A DNA stretch of 64,000 nucleotides from Callaeas wilsoni (lineage: Eukaryota; Chordata; Aves; Passeriformes; Callaeidae): assembly GCA_013398955.1 (NCBI GenBank), contig VWPU01005414.1, positions 1 to 64,000 of the forward strand, given 5' to 3'. A program made the position numbers and the translations under genes. Each line of letters starts with the position of its first letter. The first letter of the stretch is position 1. The notes under the pieces are model-generated. The model was not told the origin of the DNA. It did no database searches and saw only the letters and a program-made list of their open reading frames with translations. Of this stretch, positions 22,708 through 35,582 are shown one piece after another.

Positions 22708-23190
22708 GTTAAAAAATCCCCAACAACCCACCTGACAAAAGTAGTGTGTTGTTTGGGTTTTTTTACCCCCAAACAGACAAGTGAAAAAAAAAACCCCAAC
22801 AACCCACCAGACAAAAGTAGTGTGTTGTTTGGGTTTTTTTACCCCCAAATAGAAATGTGGGAAAAAAAGCCCCCAACACCCCACCAGACAAAAGTAGTAT
22901 ATCGTTTGTTTTTTTTTACCCCCCAACAGAAAAGTGAAAAAAACCCCAACCCCACAACCCACCAGACAAAAGTAGGGTTTTGTTTGTTGTTGGTTTTTTT
23001 TTTTTTACCCCCAAACAGAACTGTGAAAAAAAAAACCCCAACAACCCACCAGACAAAAGCAGTGTGTTGTTTTTTTACCCCCAAACAGAAAAGTGAAAAA
23101 AACCCCAACCCAACAACCCACCAGACAAAAGTAGTGTTTTGTTTGTTGTTGGTTTTTTTTTTTTTTACCCCCCCGAACAGAAATGTGAAA
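22708..23190. repeat. Minisatellite, six units of 72-87 bp
   Basis: The landmark GACAAAAG recurs at 22734, 22810, 22887, 22965, 23052 and 23124 (spacings 76, 77, 78, 87, 72). Each unit reads: A-run, CCCCAAC, AACCCACCAGACAAAAGTAG, a GT-rich segment, a T-run of 7-14, ACCCCC, AAACAG, then A-A-N-T-G-T/AGTG. Length differences come mainly from the T-run (7, 7, 10, 13, 7, 14) and the A-run. Units 4 and 6 share the longer GTTTGTTGTTGG-T(13-14) form, suggesting duplication of a two-unit block. T- and A-runs plus GTTGTTGG / CCAACAAC can pair as hairpins. The long frames on both strands here (22705-23295 +, 22839-23234 -, and others) are repeat artefacts. Confidence 0.93.
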
Positions 23191-26100
23191 CAATGGCAAT
23201 GTCCTAGTAGCCAAACAATAGATGAGCTGAGCATGAGGTACGTTTCTTTGCCTTCCAGCCTGAGAGCAACTATTGCATCTAGAACAAGTGGGTGAAATTC
23301 GACTGAATTAGCAGAGAAGCACCGTCCTGAGGTCTCACTTTCCCCACTCTAATTATTATTTCTTATAGAAGCTCCATTTGTGCTCCAAGGCTGTGAATGA
23401 GTGGAATTTTTCTTCCAAAACAGATAATCCGACTGCTTGGCTATGAATGGAGAATTGCATGTCTTTCAAATTGCCACACAAACTCAACACATGATGATTT
23501 TCTGAGATTTACAAGTGGAACTCTTAAATTAGTTTGTGATTTATAAGGAATTTTAAATTTTGCTCCTTTGAGACATCTCTGTCTGCTTCTTTTTCTTGTG
23601 CTAAGCAGAAAAATAATGCAGAGTTTGCTTTTTTTTCCCTTCTCTTTTTGTTTTTGCTTTTTTTTTCCTCGCTGTTGTAGGACCTGAATCCATGATGCTT
23701 TTGACCTTCAGCCTCACCCTGCTGACAGATAGAGGAGGCTTGAGAAATTTTCATTGCAGACATATTTTTGTTGTTGTAGATATAGAACTGCTGCTTAGAG
23801 TATGCATCTTCATGCTGGAAGAGAGGAGAAAAACTTTAGTTCCCCAAAGGCTAGCCAAAACAAAAAAAAGGTGGAGAAGGAATAAGCATAAAGGAAACTC
23901 CATTCTTTTTGACTGTCTCAAGATGCCAGCTGTGGTGCAGCCATCAGTTTTACCATGCTTTCTTCTTGGTGTAAATGCTGTGTTTTTCACCTAAGCAAGC
24001 TCAGCTACCTGAAGGAGACTTGTCACAATCAGGAACATGAGTTATTCCTGTAAGCTGGAAAGTGCTGAAAGCTGAATAATTTTCATTGACAAATTGCCAG
24101 TGTGATTTTTTTTTGTTTAAAATTTATGTACTCTAAGCTCCGAGTTTAGGTACATTTTTAATAAATACGTGTGCCTTCCCCTCTTCTTTGTGGAAGAGTG
24201 AGAAGTGACCTGAGAAGTCATGTTTTTTATGGCTTAAGTTAGATGACGTGCATTCCACTCCTAAATTAATATTAATAGGTTGCTCTTGTCTTTTGGGGGT
24301 AATCAAAAATCCTCGACAAATTCTGCGTAATGAGACTCAATCTACTTCCTCCCCAACACCTACACAAGGTAAACCTGTGTTATGCAGGAGAGCCCTAAAA
24401 TTAAATGAAAGTTCCCTCCTCCCCACTCCCCATCTGGGAACAATTCTTGGTGCGTAGAACAAGGTTTTCTTGTAATAACTAGAACATTATTCCTTCTGTG
24501 CTATTTGAATTGGGGAAAAACACCTCATTGGCTTTAGCAGGAGTATGAAAGGGTGAAACGATGCTGGCAAGAGCATCGGAAATGAGAAAGAAGATTGGTG
24601 TTTTTATAAAACCTTTTAATTGATTTTAATGTGTTGCTTTTAATGGCAGCATTTAAAAGCCTTTTAGTAAATAATCTCCTCAGTACAGGCATTTATTTGG
24701 AGAAGAGACATCTCCATGAGAGATTTTTAAACGACAGTGCTTCATGCCACAGGTAAATCAACTAAATGGTGTTTTAAATACCCATTGATTTCCTTCTTTC
24801 AGCCCCTCTTCTGCTATAGTTCATGCTGCCTTGCTGTGTGATAATATTGGGCTGTTGTACAGCTAATACAATCTTACTGCTCTGAACAGCAGAAATAAAC
24901 CCATGCTTTGCCTCATACTTGGAGACAGATGAGGATCTTTCCAGTTCTGGTGAGTGAGTTATTGGGGAAAGCTGTCAGACATAATCCTGTTGCTAGTAGG
25001 TAATGTGTTCCTTAGGTTTAATTTCCATCAGTTTTGGGTAAGTTTAGGTGAGTATTATGGCAAAGCAGAAGTGAGTACTAGACTTATGTCACTTAATAAT
25101 TCTTGTAGTTATAATGAGGGTCTCCCATCAACAGAGCCCTTTAGACCTTTCACTGAAACCTTAATACTGAGTTGGTGTGGAGGCTGAGTGACACCATGCA
25201 CTTTTTTTTGGTGAAAACTTGCTCTGATTTGGCCGAGTCACACATCTAGAAAACCACAAATCACAATGAGATGTCCTACAATACAGCTTGTGTCTGACAA
25301 CATGCCAGACTTAAGTGTCCATCTAGTAACACACAGATCTATCTTCTACTTGCAAGTGCGGTACCATAAATAACAGCATGAGAATACAAAAAGGAAAATA
25401 CATTCTGATTTCACATAGCTAAATAAAAGGGTGGGGGGGATTTTTAATAACACATATGATAAAATTTTCCATAATGGGAAAGTACCATCCTCTGGCCTGC
25501 TAATGTAGAGTATAGTATCTTGCAAATAAGCAGCAAAGTTGCATAAAGAAGATGGGCTCTGTACAAAACGGCTAGATAAAATTAATTCAGCTACTAGAAA
25601 AATAAGGCACATCTCTTTACCTCAATGACTTTGCAGTAATTACCCTCAGCTACTGCCTGCTAAATCTTGGTTAGATCTTAATTGACATACTCAATTATAA
25701 AACTATAAATTTGGGAGAGGAAATATCTCCCTTGTCTTTAGCTGCAATAATGTAGCTAATTCTAATAATGGTTTATCTCAACAGATACGCTTAGCAAAAG
25801 ATTTTTCTAATAGTTTAATGTCCCTACAAGAAAAAAAGAATACTCACAATCTCTGAAGAATATAAAACATACAATCGATAAGTTAATCAAATTAATCCTG
25901 CCAGTCAGTAGAGAGAAGGTGGGGTCTCCGGCTCTCTGACACTGTAGTGGCTGCAAATGTCGCCAACCTGAAAAAAACCTGTGCAAAACCTGAGCCATGG
26001 GTTGGTAATGATGCTCCTTTTAGATCCTGAGAAATTTTGAGTTCTCTGGACTCTTATTATGTCCCATTACAAGTTTTCCAAGTTTATAAATGGGATTTTC

Positions 26101-29100
26101 TTTAATCTTTGTTTTAAAATAAAACCAAACACCAACCAGCCACAGAAACAACAATGCTAAAAAAAACAAACATGAAATTTAATGAGGGTATTTAAAGCCT
26201 CGTTTAAAAATTTCCACAGAGGTCCTGTAAAATGTAGTTGTTACCCTCCAGAACATTTAGAGCAGCAGTTTCTATCTTTAACAAAATTGAGTACTATTTA
26301 GTCTCCAGAGGGGCGTGCTGCTACCAACAGCTTTGAAACCTTTCCTTGGAACTTCTCTAATACGGGGTGCTTGTTGCGTGTTTTGAGAAAAGAGGCATAA
26401 CAGATCAGACTATTTTCTACGTTGTCCAAATGTTCAAAGTAAAAAGTTGTGATTTCCCCCCTTTGCTCCCAGCACTCCTCCCCCAAGGAGGAGAACTGTA
26501 ACTCAACCCACTTGTTGGCTCTTCTCCACTGAATACAGATCATATGGTGTAAATCTTACTGAAAGGGAAGTTGTCATTTATTATAAACACATTTCTCTGA
26601 AGGGAGTAACTAGTGAACTGTAGACACCTGGATGTACTGAGTGCATGACTAAACACGTCTCTGTGTGCCTGCATACAAATTTTGGGTACTGTAAAGATCA
26701 CACAGCGCGCCTAAATAATCCATTGTATCATTTTGGGGATCAGCATTCCCCAGAGGAGGTTTCACAAGATGAAACTGGCTGCTGCTTCCATCTGCAGTCT
26801 ATGTGCATGGTTTTAGAGTGCCTTTTCCAGGCTGATCTCTCCAAGTGGCAGCCAGATGTGGCTTTGAACTACTGCCCTGCTCTTTCTGTCCTTTGGTTTT
26901 GACTCTTGTGAATCAACACGTGGTTCGAAATTTGGGAGTCACATGCTGCCAGGCTTCAGTGCTGCTGGTGTATGAGGTCCAATTCCTGCCAAAAAAATCC
27001 CACATCCAGTGCTGTTCAGGAGAGCTGTCAGGGCTGGTACCTGTAGTGGCAGCCAGAGGTTGATGCTGGGATGTGAGCAGGCCTGCACTGGTACTGATAG
27101 AGCAAACCAGTGTTGGGCACCTGTGAAAGTGCTGTGGGCAGCATCCCTAGTGAAAGCAGTAAAATAACTGAGTGGTGAGAACCTCTGATGTTAGACACAG
27201 ATGGGCTACGGGCTACATTGGATTCTGAATCTGATTTGTGCTTTCAATTTAAAATAATGTTGCTACAGCTGCTTTTTTCTTCTTTTTTTTTTTTTCTTTT
27301 TAAATCTCGAATGGCTACATAGGAGAACAGAGATTCTTTTTACTGAAGTTGGCATCATCCTTTTTTTTTCTGCTTTTCTACGTGATTTTATACAACAACC
27401 ACAGCTGACTTTCACGTGAACTGGACAGAAGCAGGAAGAAATTTTGTCTCTGGCATTATTAGCTGACTTCTTGGCATGGGAAAATAAGAGAGTGTGCAGA
27501 CCACTAACACAGGCAGTATTTCTTGAGATGAGTTTGAACAGGAGCAGCATCTGATGAAGTGGAAAAATGAGCTTTTCTGTTCCAAACGTTTCATACTTTC
27601 TAGGGCAAGGCAGGAAGTGTTCTCTTCCAGAGAGAAAGGAAATAGGAGGGCGGCTGGTGAAGTGATATATGTGCTGACAGAGGAATAAAAACCAAATAAT
27701 ACTTCCAAGAAATATTATAGACCCCAAAGCATATCTTTGTGGATTTTTCTTTTCTGTAGTAGAAGTGATTTACTCTTTTTGATGCTATTAAAATGCAGTA
27801 GGTGACCACATCAAAACTTGTGATCTGAAAGAACAATTTTCTTCCCCTCTTCATTTCTTCCTATGTTTAATTTTATGTTCAGTTATGTGTTTTGTACCAG
27901 AGAAGATAGAATTTGAGCTTCGTAAGCAAGGACCATGTGTGTAGGAAGCATTTGCCATGTTGCAGCAGTTGTCAGTAATAAATACAGTATTGCTAGAAAC
28001 CTTTATCACCCAGATGCTTCTCTGCCTATCCAGTATCATTCCACTACTTGTTTGTCCAGTGAGTTCTCCAAAGACATGCTTTGCTGTGGCTGAAGTGATG
28101 CTGAATGCTTTTATTTGGCATTAAAGCTGCTAGACATTGAGGTTGCTTGGTCTGTAGCTAATGCAGGTCTTCAGGCTGCTATAAATCCTGGGGCATCAGG
28201 AAAGTCAGCCTGCACCAATGGGAAACAGTGATTTGTTTTCATTGATCCGTTTTCCGAAGAGTTAGCCATTTCATAAAAATGTCTAGATATACAGCAGCAT
28301 TGGCTCCTTGGGTTAGTAGCTAATTATAAAATGCCCTGCAGTTCTCTTTTAAAGCAAAATGAATTTAAAGTATTCATGTCTTATTTTTTGTGCAAGGTAA
28401 AAGTTTAAAGTGCTCTCGGTTTCAGGAGCACCTGAAGAGACTTGCAGAGGCAGCACAACCATTGCTGTGGGGCAGGCAGCTGTGAAGGGGCACAGGTCCC
28501 ATCACCTGGATAGTAGCCCAGGGCAGAGTCTGAGTCAGTATGTTGTGTTCCTTGTGCATTTCAGATTTTATTCACAGTCATTTGAAGCAGCAGCCTTTTC
28601 CTTGCCTTTGGTGGGGTTGGGATCAGGTACAGTGTGATATGTTCTTTCTGTGGTGATTGCAGCATAGGAAGAAGTGATTCTGTGCCCAGGGTCTAGCCAG
28701 GACACGTTGCAGGTGCTTGATGTCCCTTTGTCAGGATGCTAATAAATAAGAGTGGGTCAGTCACTTAGGCTCTTGCTTTGTCAGAGAAAACCCACCAGCT
28801 GAGAAAGAAGATTGTCCAGCTGTCAGTGGGGAGAACATTCCCTGAGGTTTCTCCCTGCTCAGCAGTAGGGCGAACGTTATATGGGGCATCATGTTCCATC
28901 GCTGATTTTCTTTCAAATGTTGTACCTTTTGGTTGCCGTGTGAACTCCTGGTCCTGACCTGCTTTCCGTGTGGTTTTTTTTTTTCTGCCTTTCTACCTCT
29001 CCTAGGTTCTCTGGTCCTTTCTGTCATGCTTCTTAATCACCTTGTTATCTTCATGCTTACCTTCATGCTTCTCCCCTTTCAGTTAATGAGTTTCTCATAT

Positions 29101-31439
29101 CTTGTTACTCTCATACTTCTACACGTCTCTTTGCTTTACCAAAACCAGGCTGTTTTAAGAATAATAATAATAATTTCTAAATAAAAACCAAAGAACAATC
29201 AGTCTCTCTTGCAGATTTCCCATAACTTCAGTGCATGTAAAATGCACACAGAGGTATTCTAAACTACACTTTCTGTTTTTGAAGGATGTAGCTTCTAACT
29301 CTACAGGTGAAAACAATAAATATTTTTTTTCATTTATCCTGATGATGAGTATAATACCTGTCCATTTGGGAGCATTTGGAGGCCGCCAGCAGCAGCTACA
29401 GCTGTCTCCCAGCCTGTGTTCCTTTGTTGTGTTAAAGACTGATTATATTTTTAATCATTGATATGAAGTGGGGTTACGCAAGATTTTATTGTTTGTAATT
29501 TATGGATTTGATGGAAAGGTTTCTGAAGGAGGGTCTCTCCATACACATGTAGAACTTCACTAAAATTCTCTCCCCAGTGCTCACGCACACAACATTTACA
29601 TCTGTAAATGCAGGAAAGAAAATGAAAACAAGGTAATATTGCTGAATGCAGCTTAAGGGTAACAGGATGCATCTCAATGTACTTACTGATGCTGGATTTT
29701 GGCCAGGACTCCAAGCCAATAGACTACTGAAGCCCAAAATTGTATGGTTTCTTTATTGATCATAAGTAATCGGGAGATTTTGTATTTGCATTTTATCTCG
29801 CAGGCAAGTGTTAGAAATAGGTGTAACCAACTGTCACATAATCCACCTTAGAAGAATGCTTGCCTTTCCAGCTGCCTGGATGCTTTGCTGGCTGGAGGGT
29901 TTTTCTGCACTTTAAAAAAAAAGCACAACAAAACCAAAACACCACCTGTCAATAGCATATGAAAAGACTTCAGTTTCTTTAATCTCAGAACTATCTTAAA
30001 CTGTGTTTTAGGGACTATCTGGTAGAAAAAAATGCATTTTTTGCCTCCTAAATACAGACTAAAGTGTTGCATGAACCATAATGCAAAGCTGATTTTACAT
30101 TGATACAAGTTGCTTGTCAACCTCTGGCATTATTTTTAACCTGGAGGTGAAAATGATGTATTAAGTGTGTGTTCTCAAAGTTTTTCCTTTGGCTTGACTT
30201 TTCCTTTTACTGCCAAGATGTTTCATTGATGCGTGTTTCAAATGCACATCAACTTTCTGTCAAAGATTGTGGTGAGAAGGAGAAACAATAGATTTTGCAG
30301 GGTTACGGGTTTATACATCTTCCATCTTGCAGTTATGGGAATTTATTGCATATCCTATATTTTACTTTTTCTTCCTGTCTTTTTTTAGGCTTATTTGGAT
30401 GAAAAAAGCTGGCGAAATGCAGTGTGTGTATATATAACATAATAGAGACAAAAGTCAGTATTCGATGGAGATACAATTTAGCTTCTTTTCTCCGCAGTGG
30501 AGTCGCCTTTGTACCTTTGCATTGCCCTGGCTTTACAAACACTAAGAACAGCCCTTAGGTCAAGCTCCAAGTCCTCAAATAAACTTTTTTAAGTCATCAA
30601 TTTATTATGTTTTTTAAATGTAGTAGAAGTACCATTTTTATTCTTCAGAAAGCAGCTAGTTTTCAGTCTAAACACTTGGATCGTCTTTGCCTTTCATAAA
30701 GTCTTGCTGACTCAGAATGCCGATGTATTTGTAATTTTATTTTCATCTGCAAGATAAAATTCTTCCATAACATGCAACTACAAATTAACTTATCTGTGAC
30801 ATAAATTTGCTTTCTAATACGGTTATGTCTTTGCAAATTTTAGACCTGGCTATGACTAAGCTGAAGTGATACATAAAAAGCCTTGGTTTGGTGGGAAATT
30901 GGGTATTTCCCAGCTTCTCCATGAAAACTGAGAAATGGCATTACTAACTACTTCAAGAATAAGTACTGCAACAGCATATATGAATTTTGGTTTTGTCTTT
31001 ATTTAATGTTACTGATCGTTTTTAATAAACTGTAGTACTAATGGCTAATTATGTAACTACTGAAAAGAAAAAAGATGAAGGGATTGATTTGTTTTTCCAT
31101 AGCAGTGCAAAATCCTATGTGACTGGTTTTGATGAGTACATAGCACCCCCCTTCATAGTAAGAGATTATCCATTTACTTTTAGAAATGCAGGTAAATCTC
31201 CTTTATGTTGCCACCAGGTGTACTTAAGAATCCCTGACCTTAAGGCTCTCCTTTAGCTCCCCACCACACTCTTCCCATGGATGCCCATACTATTTGAACT
31301 CTGCTCCACTCCTTCAACTCAACCTCTGTTTGCTCTAACTAGCACAGAGTGTGAAAAGGAAAAAATGGGAAGATAAGGGTGTTTTTTTAGTAGGCAGAGC
31401 TTCCACGAAGCTGGAAGTACATTGGAATGACTCTCAAGG
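23191..31439. other. Intronic sequence, no gene recognised
   Basis: About 8 kb of AT-rich sequence with poly-T tracts (near 23630-23670 and 27276-27305) and an (AAT)n tract near 29160-29176. The segment 24590-24890 looks less degenerate and rich in TAAT-type homeodomain cores, and is noted as a possible conserved element. No exon is supported. Confidence 0.55.
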
Positions 31440-31920
31440 TGTGTTGGTTGGGGCTGCTGCCTCTGCCTGTGATGCCTCGTAGAGGCTGACCTGGAACAGA
31501 GGCTAGACAGAGTGAAAGGATAAAGGGTAGGTATTTATTGAAAGGCCTTTACAGGGTACAGCTTGGGCAGTGCAGGAGTCTCGCAGAGACTACACCCAGG
31601 ATGGACACAGTCACACGTTTTTCATTTTTTGGACAGGTATGTTTTGTCTATTTGCATATCAGAGGTTAATTGTCCAATTACAGCTTCAGGCAGTGGAGTC
31701 CCATTCCCTTAGTTTGCTCTCCCCCAACTCACTTTTGTTTACATTTCTCGGGGCCTGGGACAGTGAGGTGTCCTTGATTCTCGGGCCTAGAGAGGAATTG
31801 TTGTGTCTGACCAAAATGGGAAAAGCAGTAGCTAACACTCTATGTGGAGCTCAGAGTTACACACTAAAGAATTGCAGGATTACCAATATATGAAAATATA
31901 AAAGCTAAAATCCTAAGGCA
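31440..31920 (-). mobile_element. Solo LTR of an endogenous retrovirus (antisense, about 480 bp)
   Basis: The left edge begins TGTGTTGG and the right edge ends in CA, giving TG...CA termini. The block has the character of an avian ERV LTR I recognise from songbird genomes (recall only). A polyadenylation signal AATAAA is on the minus strand (31534-31539), near the minus-strand 3' end, as expected for R/U5. An octamer ATTTGCAT is at 31650-31657. No gag/pol sequence and no primer-binding site is visible on either side, so it is a solo LTR or remnant. A clear target-site duplication was not found, so the ends may be off by a few bases. Confidence 0.72.
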
Positions 31921-33267
31921 TCACCTGTGTTGGGGGCCTGGTACTTGTTCCCCTCGGCGTGGTGCTTGTTGCTGCCCTGGGGCGACGTATTTCCCTGCCC
32001 CCCTCACACATAGAGAGGATGTGATGTAGAAGACTGGGAGAAACTGGTTTTTTGGAGGATTAGGGCAAGTCTGAGACAGACTATGCTGATCAAGGGTGAT
32101 AATTTTTCGGGGAGATTTGTATGAAAATGAGAAATCAGAAAATACGGATGGGCATGGGAATGGAAAGAGATCCAACAACAGGAAGGAGGAGATGGAGACT
32201 GGGCACAGGACAAAGGTAAGAGTATAGGAAGAGTTATGTTTTCCAGATATGGGCAGAAGGATACATTGGCATGGCAGTACTGTTGTCCAGGTCTGGAAGA
32301 GGATGTGATTTTTCTAGATCTCATCGCTGCAGAGCTTCCATCTAACTTGAAATCTCATGGCAGAGAGACTTTCTCTTTTGCAGTTGTGATCTACCAGGAG
32401 AGTGACAACAATTTCAGCAACTTCATTAGCCCAGATGGCAGGTGAGTAAGTTCCCACTGTGCCAGTGAACCTCAGAAGCATAGCAGGATGGTCAGTGAGG
32501 ACATTTTGGGTTTGCACTTTGTTATTGGGAACCTAAATGATTAATTGCAAGCACTCACATGGAGAGGGAGCTTCACATGTTAGGGTTACATAAGAAGGAT
32601 ATCTCAGTTGCCAGAATGAGTGACCTGTTAATGCTGAGTTTGCTTCCCCTTTCTACTAGAGCAGAGCTTCTGGTAATACAGGCATGTGCTGCAAATTCCC
32701 TACCCTGTCAGTAAGCAGAAGGATTTGCTCAGGACCGTGTTGGGTGCTGTTCTACAGCTTTGTGGTGGCTGCTGCCTTTTCAACCTAGTCCGAGGATCAG
32801 AAACTGGAAAACACGCAGCAGAGGAGGGAATTTCAGCATGGCAGAGGAATACTTTGGCAGTTTGGACTGTCATAGGCTGTCTTGAAGGATGAGCCATGCA
32901 GGATTCAAAGTGACAAGCATTCAAGTACTTGTGGATTTAGTGTTTTAGCTTGTAATGTTAAATACAGGGTCAGCGTGGACATCTGTTAGGCTATCAAAAC
33001 TTTCTGTGTTCAGGCAAAGCTGCTGCTTAAGAATTTGGCCAGAGTGAACATGAAGAAAAAGAAAAAATGCCCTCAAGACATGGAAAGTCAGCTTAGGCAA
33101 TCAATAATGAAGCATCTTTGAAGCTTTTAAAACCATGGAGATTAATTTCCTAACAGAAGAGAATTTCTGTGCTGGTTGTGACAATATCTGGTATCGAAAG
33201 ATAACGAGAAGTTTTTATCCTTTGATCAAATTTTAATAATACTGTGGGTCTACGTGAGCCTGTTATA
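31921..33267. other. Intronic sequence with one exon-like segment
   Basis: There is no recognised repeat right of the LTR. A 58-nt segment at 32384-32441 is bounded by strong splice-like signals and is listed as a finding. The rest is unremarkable. Confidence 0.55.
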
Positions 33268-33400
33268 CTGTCAAGTCTCCAAAACCTCTCTGGGCAACCT
33301 ATTCCAGTGTTTGACCTCTCTTGCAGTAAAGTTGTCTTAAGATGTTTCAGTAGGTGCCCACCGCACCTTGTCCTGCTGGTGGACACCAGGGAGAAGAGCT
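33268..33400 (-). mobile_element. CR1 LINE fragment (antisense)
   Basis: Contains AAACCTCTCTGGGCAACCTA, TTCCAGTGTTTGACC, GCAGTAAAGTTGTCTTAAGA and CACCTTGTCCTGCTGGTGGACACC, matching the CR1 block that normally runs from the CTCTGGGCAACCTGTTCCAGTG core to the CTTGTCCTGTC-GGGCACC segment. Both ends are truncated. Confidence 0.85.
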
Positions 33401-35582
33401 GGGCTGCAGCTGCTTGCCAGTGGGATTGTGCCATTCACACTGCAGGATTCAGCACTCTGAATTAAATAGGTGTTGCTGTTTTCCCTTTTAGTGGTGATTC
33501 AAATTCAGTCTTGTCACTTTTAACCCCCCTCCATCTCCTGTATTGCCAGGGAATGCTCACCCTGTTTGGAAAGGTTTCCATATTGTCAAACAAGTTACAA
33601 GATTTCAAGGGCAGGTACAGAATTTTTCGATTCTATGAAAAAGCACTGGTTTGATACTCATTTCATCTGAACATCTGAAAAGTTACTTGATTCCTTTGGA
33701 AAAAATATAGTAATACTGACTTTCAGAATTATTATTTTAAAGGAGTCCTGTCTTTCACTGTTGTAGTTTTCTGTTGAAATGGTGGCTTTTTGAGTTGCTT
33801 TTTGGAGTTGAATATTCATGGTACGTGAAGGTAAAATACTTTTGTACTGACACAGGTTAATACATCCTGTGTAAGAAGTCTTTTTTTTTCTGAAAATCTC
33901 ATTAACATTAAGCCAACTACTACTACTACTACTCCATTTAATTTAAAAGAAAAAAAACAAAAAAACCAAGCAAAATCGTGTCATGCAGTGTATCAGGGTC
34001 ATGACATGAAGGCAGGTGGGCTCCATCCTGTGAGGTGCTGGCACTTAGGTCTTCCCTCAGCAGAGCACTTTTTTTTGTGCCAGGCTGTGATTAGTAAGTA
34101 GCACACACTGCCATGCTTTGCTAGAGAGGGGCTGGACACTCAGCACCCTGCTGCATCGAGCCCAAGAATGTGCTGCATATTAGAGGGGAAAAAACTACAT
34201 TGTACTCTAAAAATACTACCTTTTTGCAGGTCATATTTCCTCTCTCTATTCCCTTTCAGGTCTCTCTGGTACCTGATATTATTCAGTGGTGGTAGATAGA
34301 GAGGTTTGCTGGACAAGTTTGCAACGCTTTTATAGAAAGAGTCATTCTGTGATTTCAGATTGCTCAAAGCTTTTTCCCTTCACTGCAGTTATAGGGGGGA
34401 AGGGAATCTAAATGTACGAGGGCAGAAATAATTTCCCTTTTCTTTAACAATTGCACCCATGATGTCAGCTGCTGCTAGTAATGTAGAGTGATAAATTGAC
34501 ATTGAACTTGAACAGAATTCATGGCGTGCTGGAGACAATAAGAACCTCTGAGGAAATAATTATTTTGCTGCCAGGAGCTCATGCATCTCAAATTGGTTGG
34601 TGTGGGGACTTTAGAGCAGCCTGCCTGCCTATTGACTGGAGTTGAGAGCTGGTGCTGCCAGCTCTGTGTTAGTGCAGGAACTTAGGCTTTGTGGTTTGCT
34701 CATAGCATGTCAGAAAAAAGAAAAGAGAGTGACAAAGGTCTGATGTTGCCCACTTTTGCTTGCTTGCATGCAGGGAGAGGCATAGGTGTTGAAAACCAAG
34801 TTCAGTAATATGTTTTTTCCTGTGAATACAGGACTTTGGTACCCTCACAGCAGTACTTAACTGCAGACACTTGGTTGTAGCACGGTTCCTAATGAGTGGG
34901 AGGTCACTTTCACACTGCAGTTGCTAGAATTCAATTTAGTGTTCATGGCCTCAATCAATCTGGAGAGGGCAGAGTCCCTCTGATCAGGTGACAGTTGTTA
35001 CGGATTGGGGCCACAATAATTAAATTTCCCATGAAAGTAATTAGTTTGCATTGTACACAGCACTTTGCTGGGTTTTTTTTGTTTTGTTTTGGGGGTGGCA
35101 GTTTTAACTAAAAAGCCCGAACACGCTGTCCTCCTCCTTCCTTCATTAAAGTCAGTTTGAATGTTGAGGATGCTCCATGATAGCCTATAATTAAGCTCTT
35201 GCTTTTCATTAGAATAAAACATAAATGACAATCTGGCGCTGAGTTCCTGTTGACTTCCACTGAAAGTCAGGCACCTTGATGTCTTTTCTGACTTTGGAAA
35301 TGTTATTCTTTATTCAAAGGTCATGTTCTTGCAGAGAAATAATCTTTCAGTATGTATTTTAGTTTTCCAAAAGTATTAGTACCTGCAAGGGACAAGGAAA
35401 GATAACTTCCCAAAGTTTGTAGATTTCTTATATCTCAGAGACTTTTAATTTTAGTTTTGACCTCTTAATTCAGAATATGTTAATTTGTACAGGTCATAAA
35501 GTTTTGGAAGGTTATAAATTAGTGTACTTAATCCCTATCTAAATAACAAAATTAACAGTATGCAAACTTGCATTTTCAAAAA
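33401..35582. other. Intronic sequence, possible conserved element
   Basis: No gene. It carries an (ACT)6 microsatellite, and a stretch at 34920-35240 with clustered SOX-, E-box- and homeodomain-like cores that may be a conserved enhancer (inference from texture only). Confidence 0.5.
33916..33933. repeat. (ACT)6 microsatellite
   Basis: Six perfect ACT units. Confidence 0.9.

Noticed and set aside
22156..22962. 268-codon minus-strand frame running from the CpG island into the minisatellite
   Set aside because: Its length comes from joining a GC-rich stop-poor block to a stop-free tandem repeat. No domain is present.
22708..23190. CRISPR-like appearance of regularly spaced repeats
   Set aside because: The units are contiguous and similar throughout with no unique spacers, and the context is a vertebrate intron. 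It is a minisatellite.
22705..23295. Long frames on both strands (up to 196 codons) with repeating hydrophobic FFFTP / GVFFF motifs
   Set aside because: They are translations of the minisatellite. Repeated units without stops give open frames on both strands, so this is not a membrane protein.
31041..31256. 71-codon plus-strand frame beginning MANYVTTEKKK
   Set aside because: It looked protein-like at first, but no splice sites, promoter or family similarity support it.
31430..31925. Target-site duplication for the solo LTR
   Set aside because: The 4-6 bases outside the TG and CA ends do not match. Shifting the ends by up to three bases also gave no convincing duplication.
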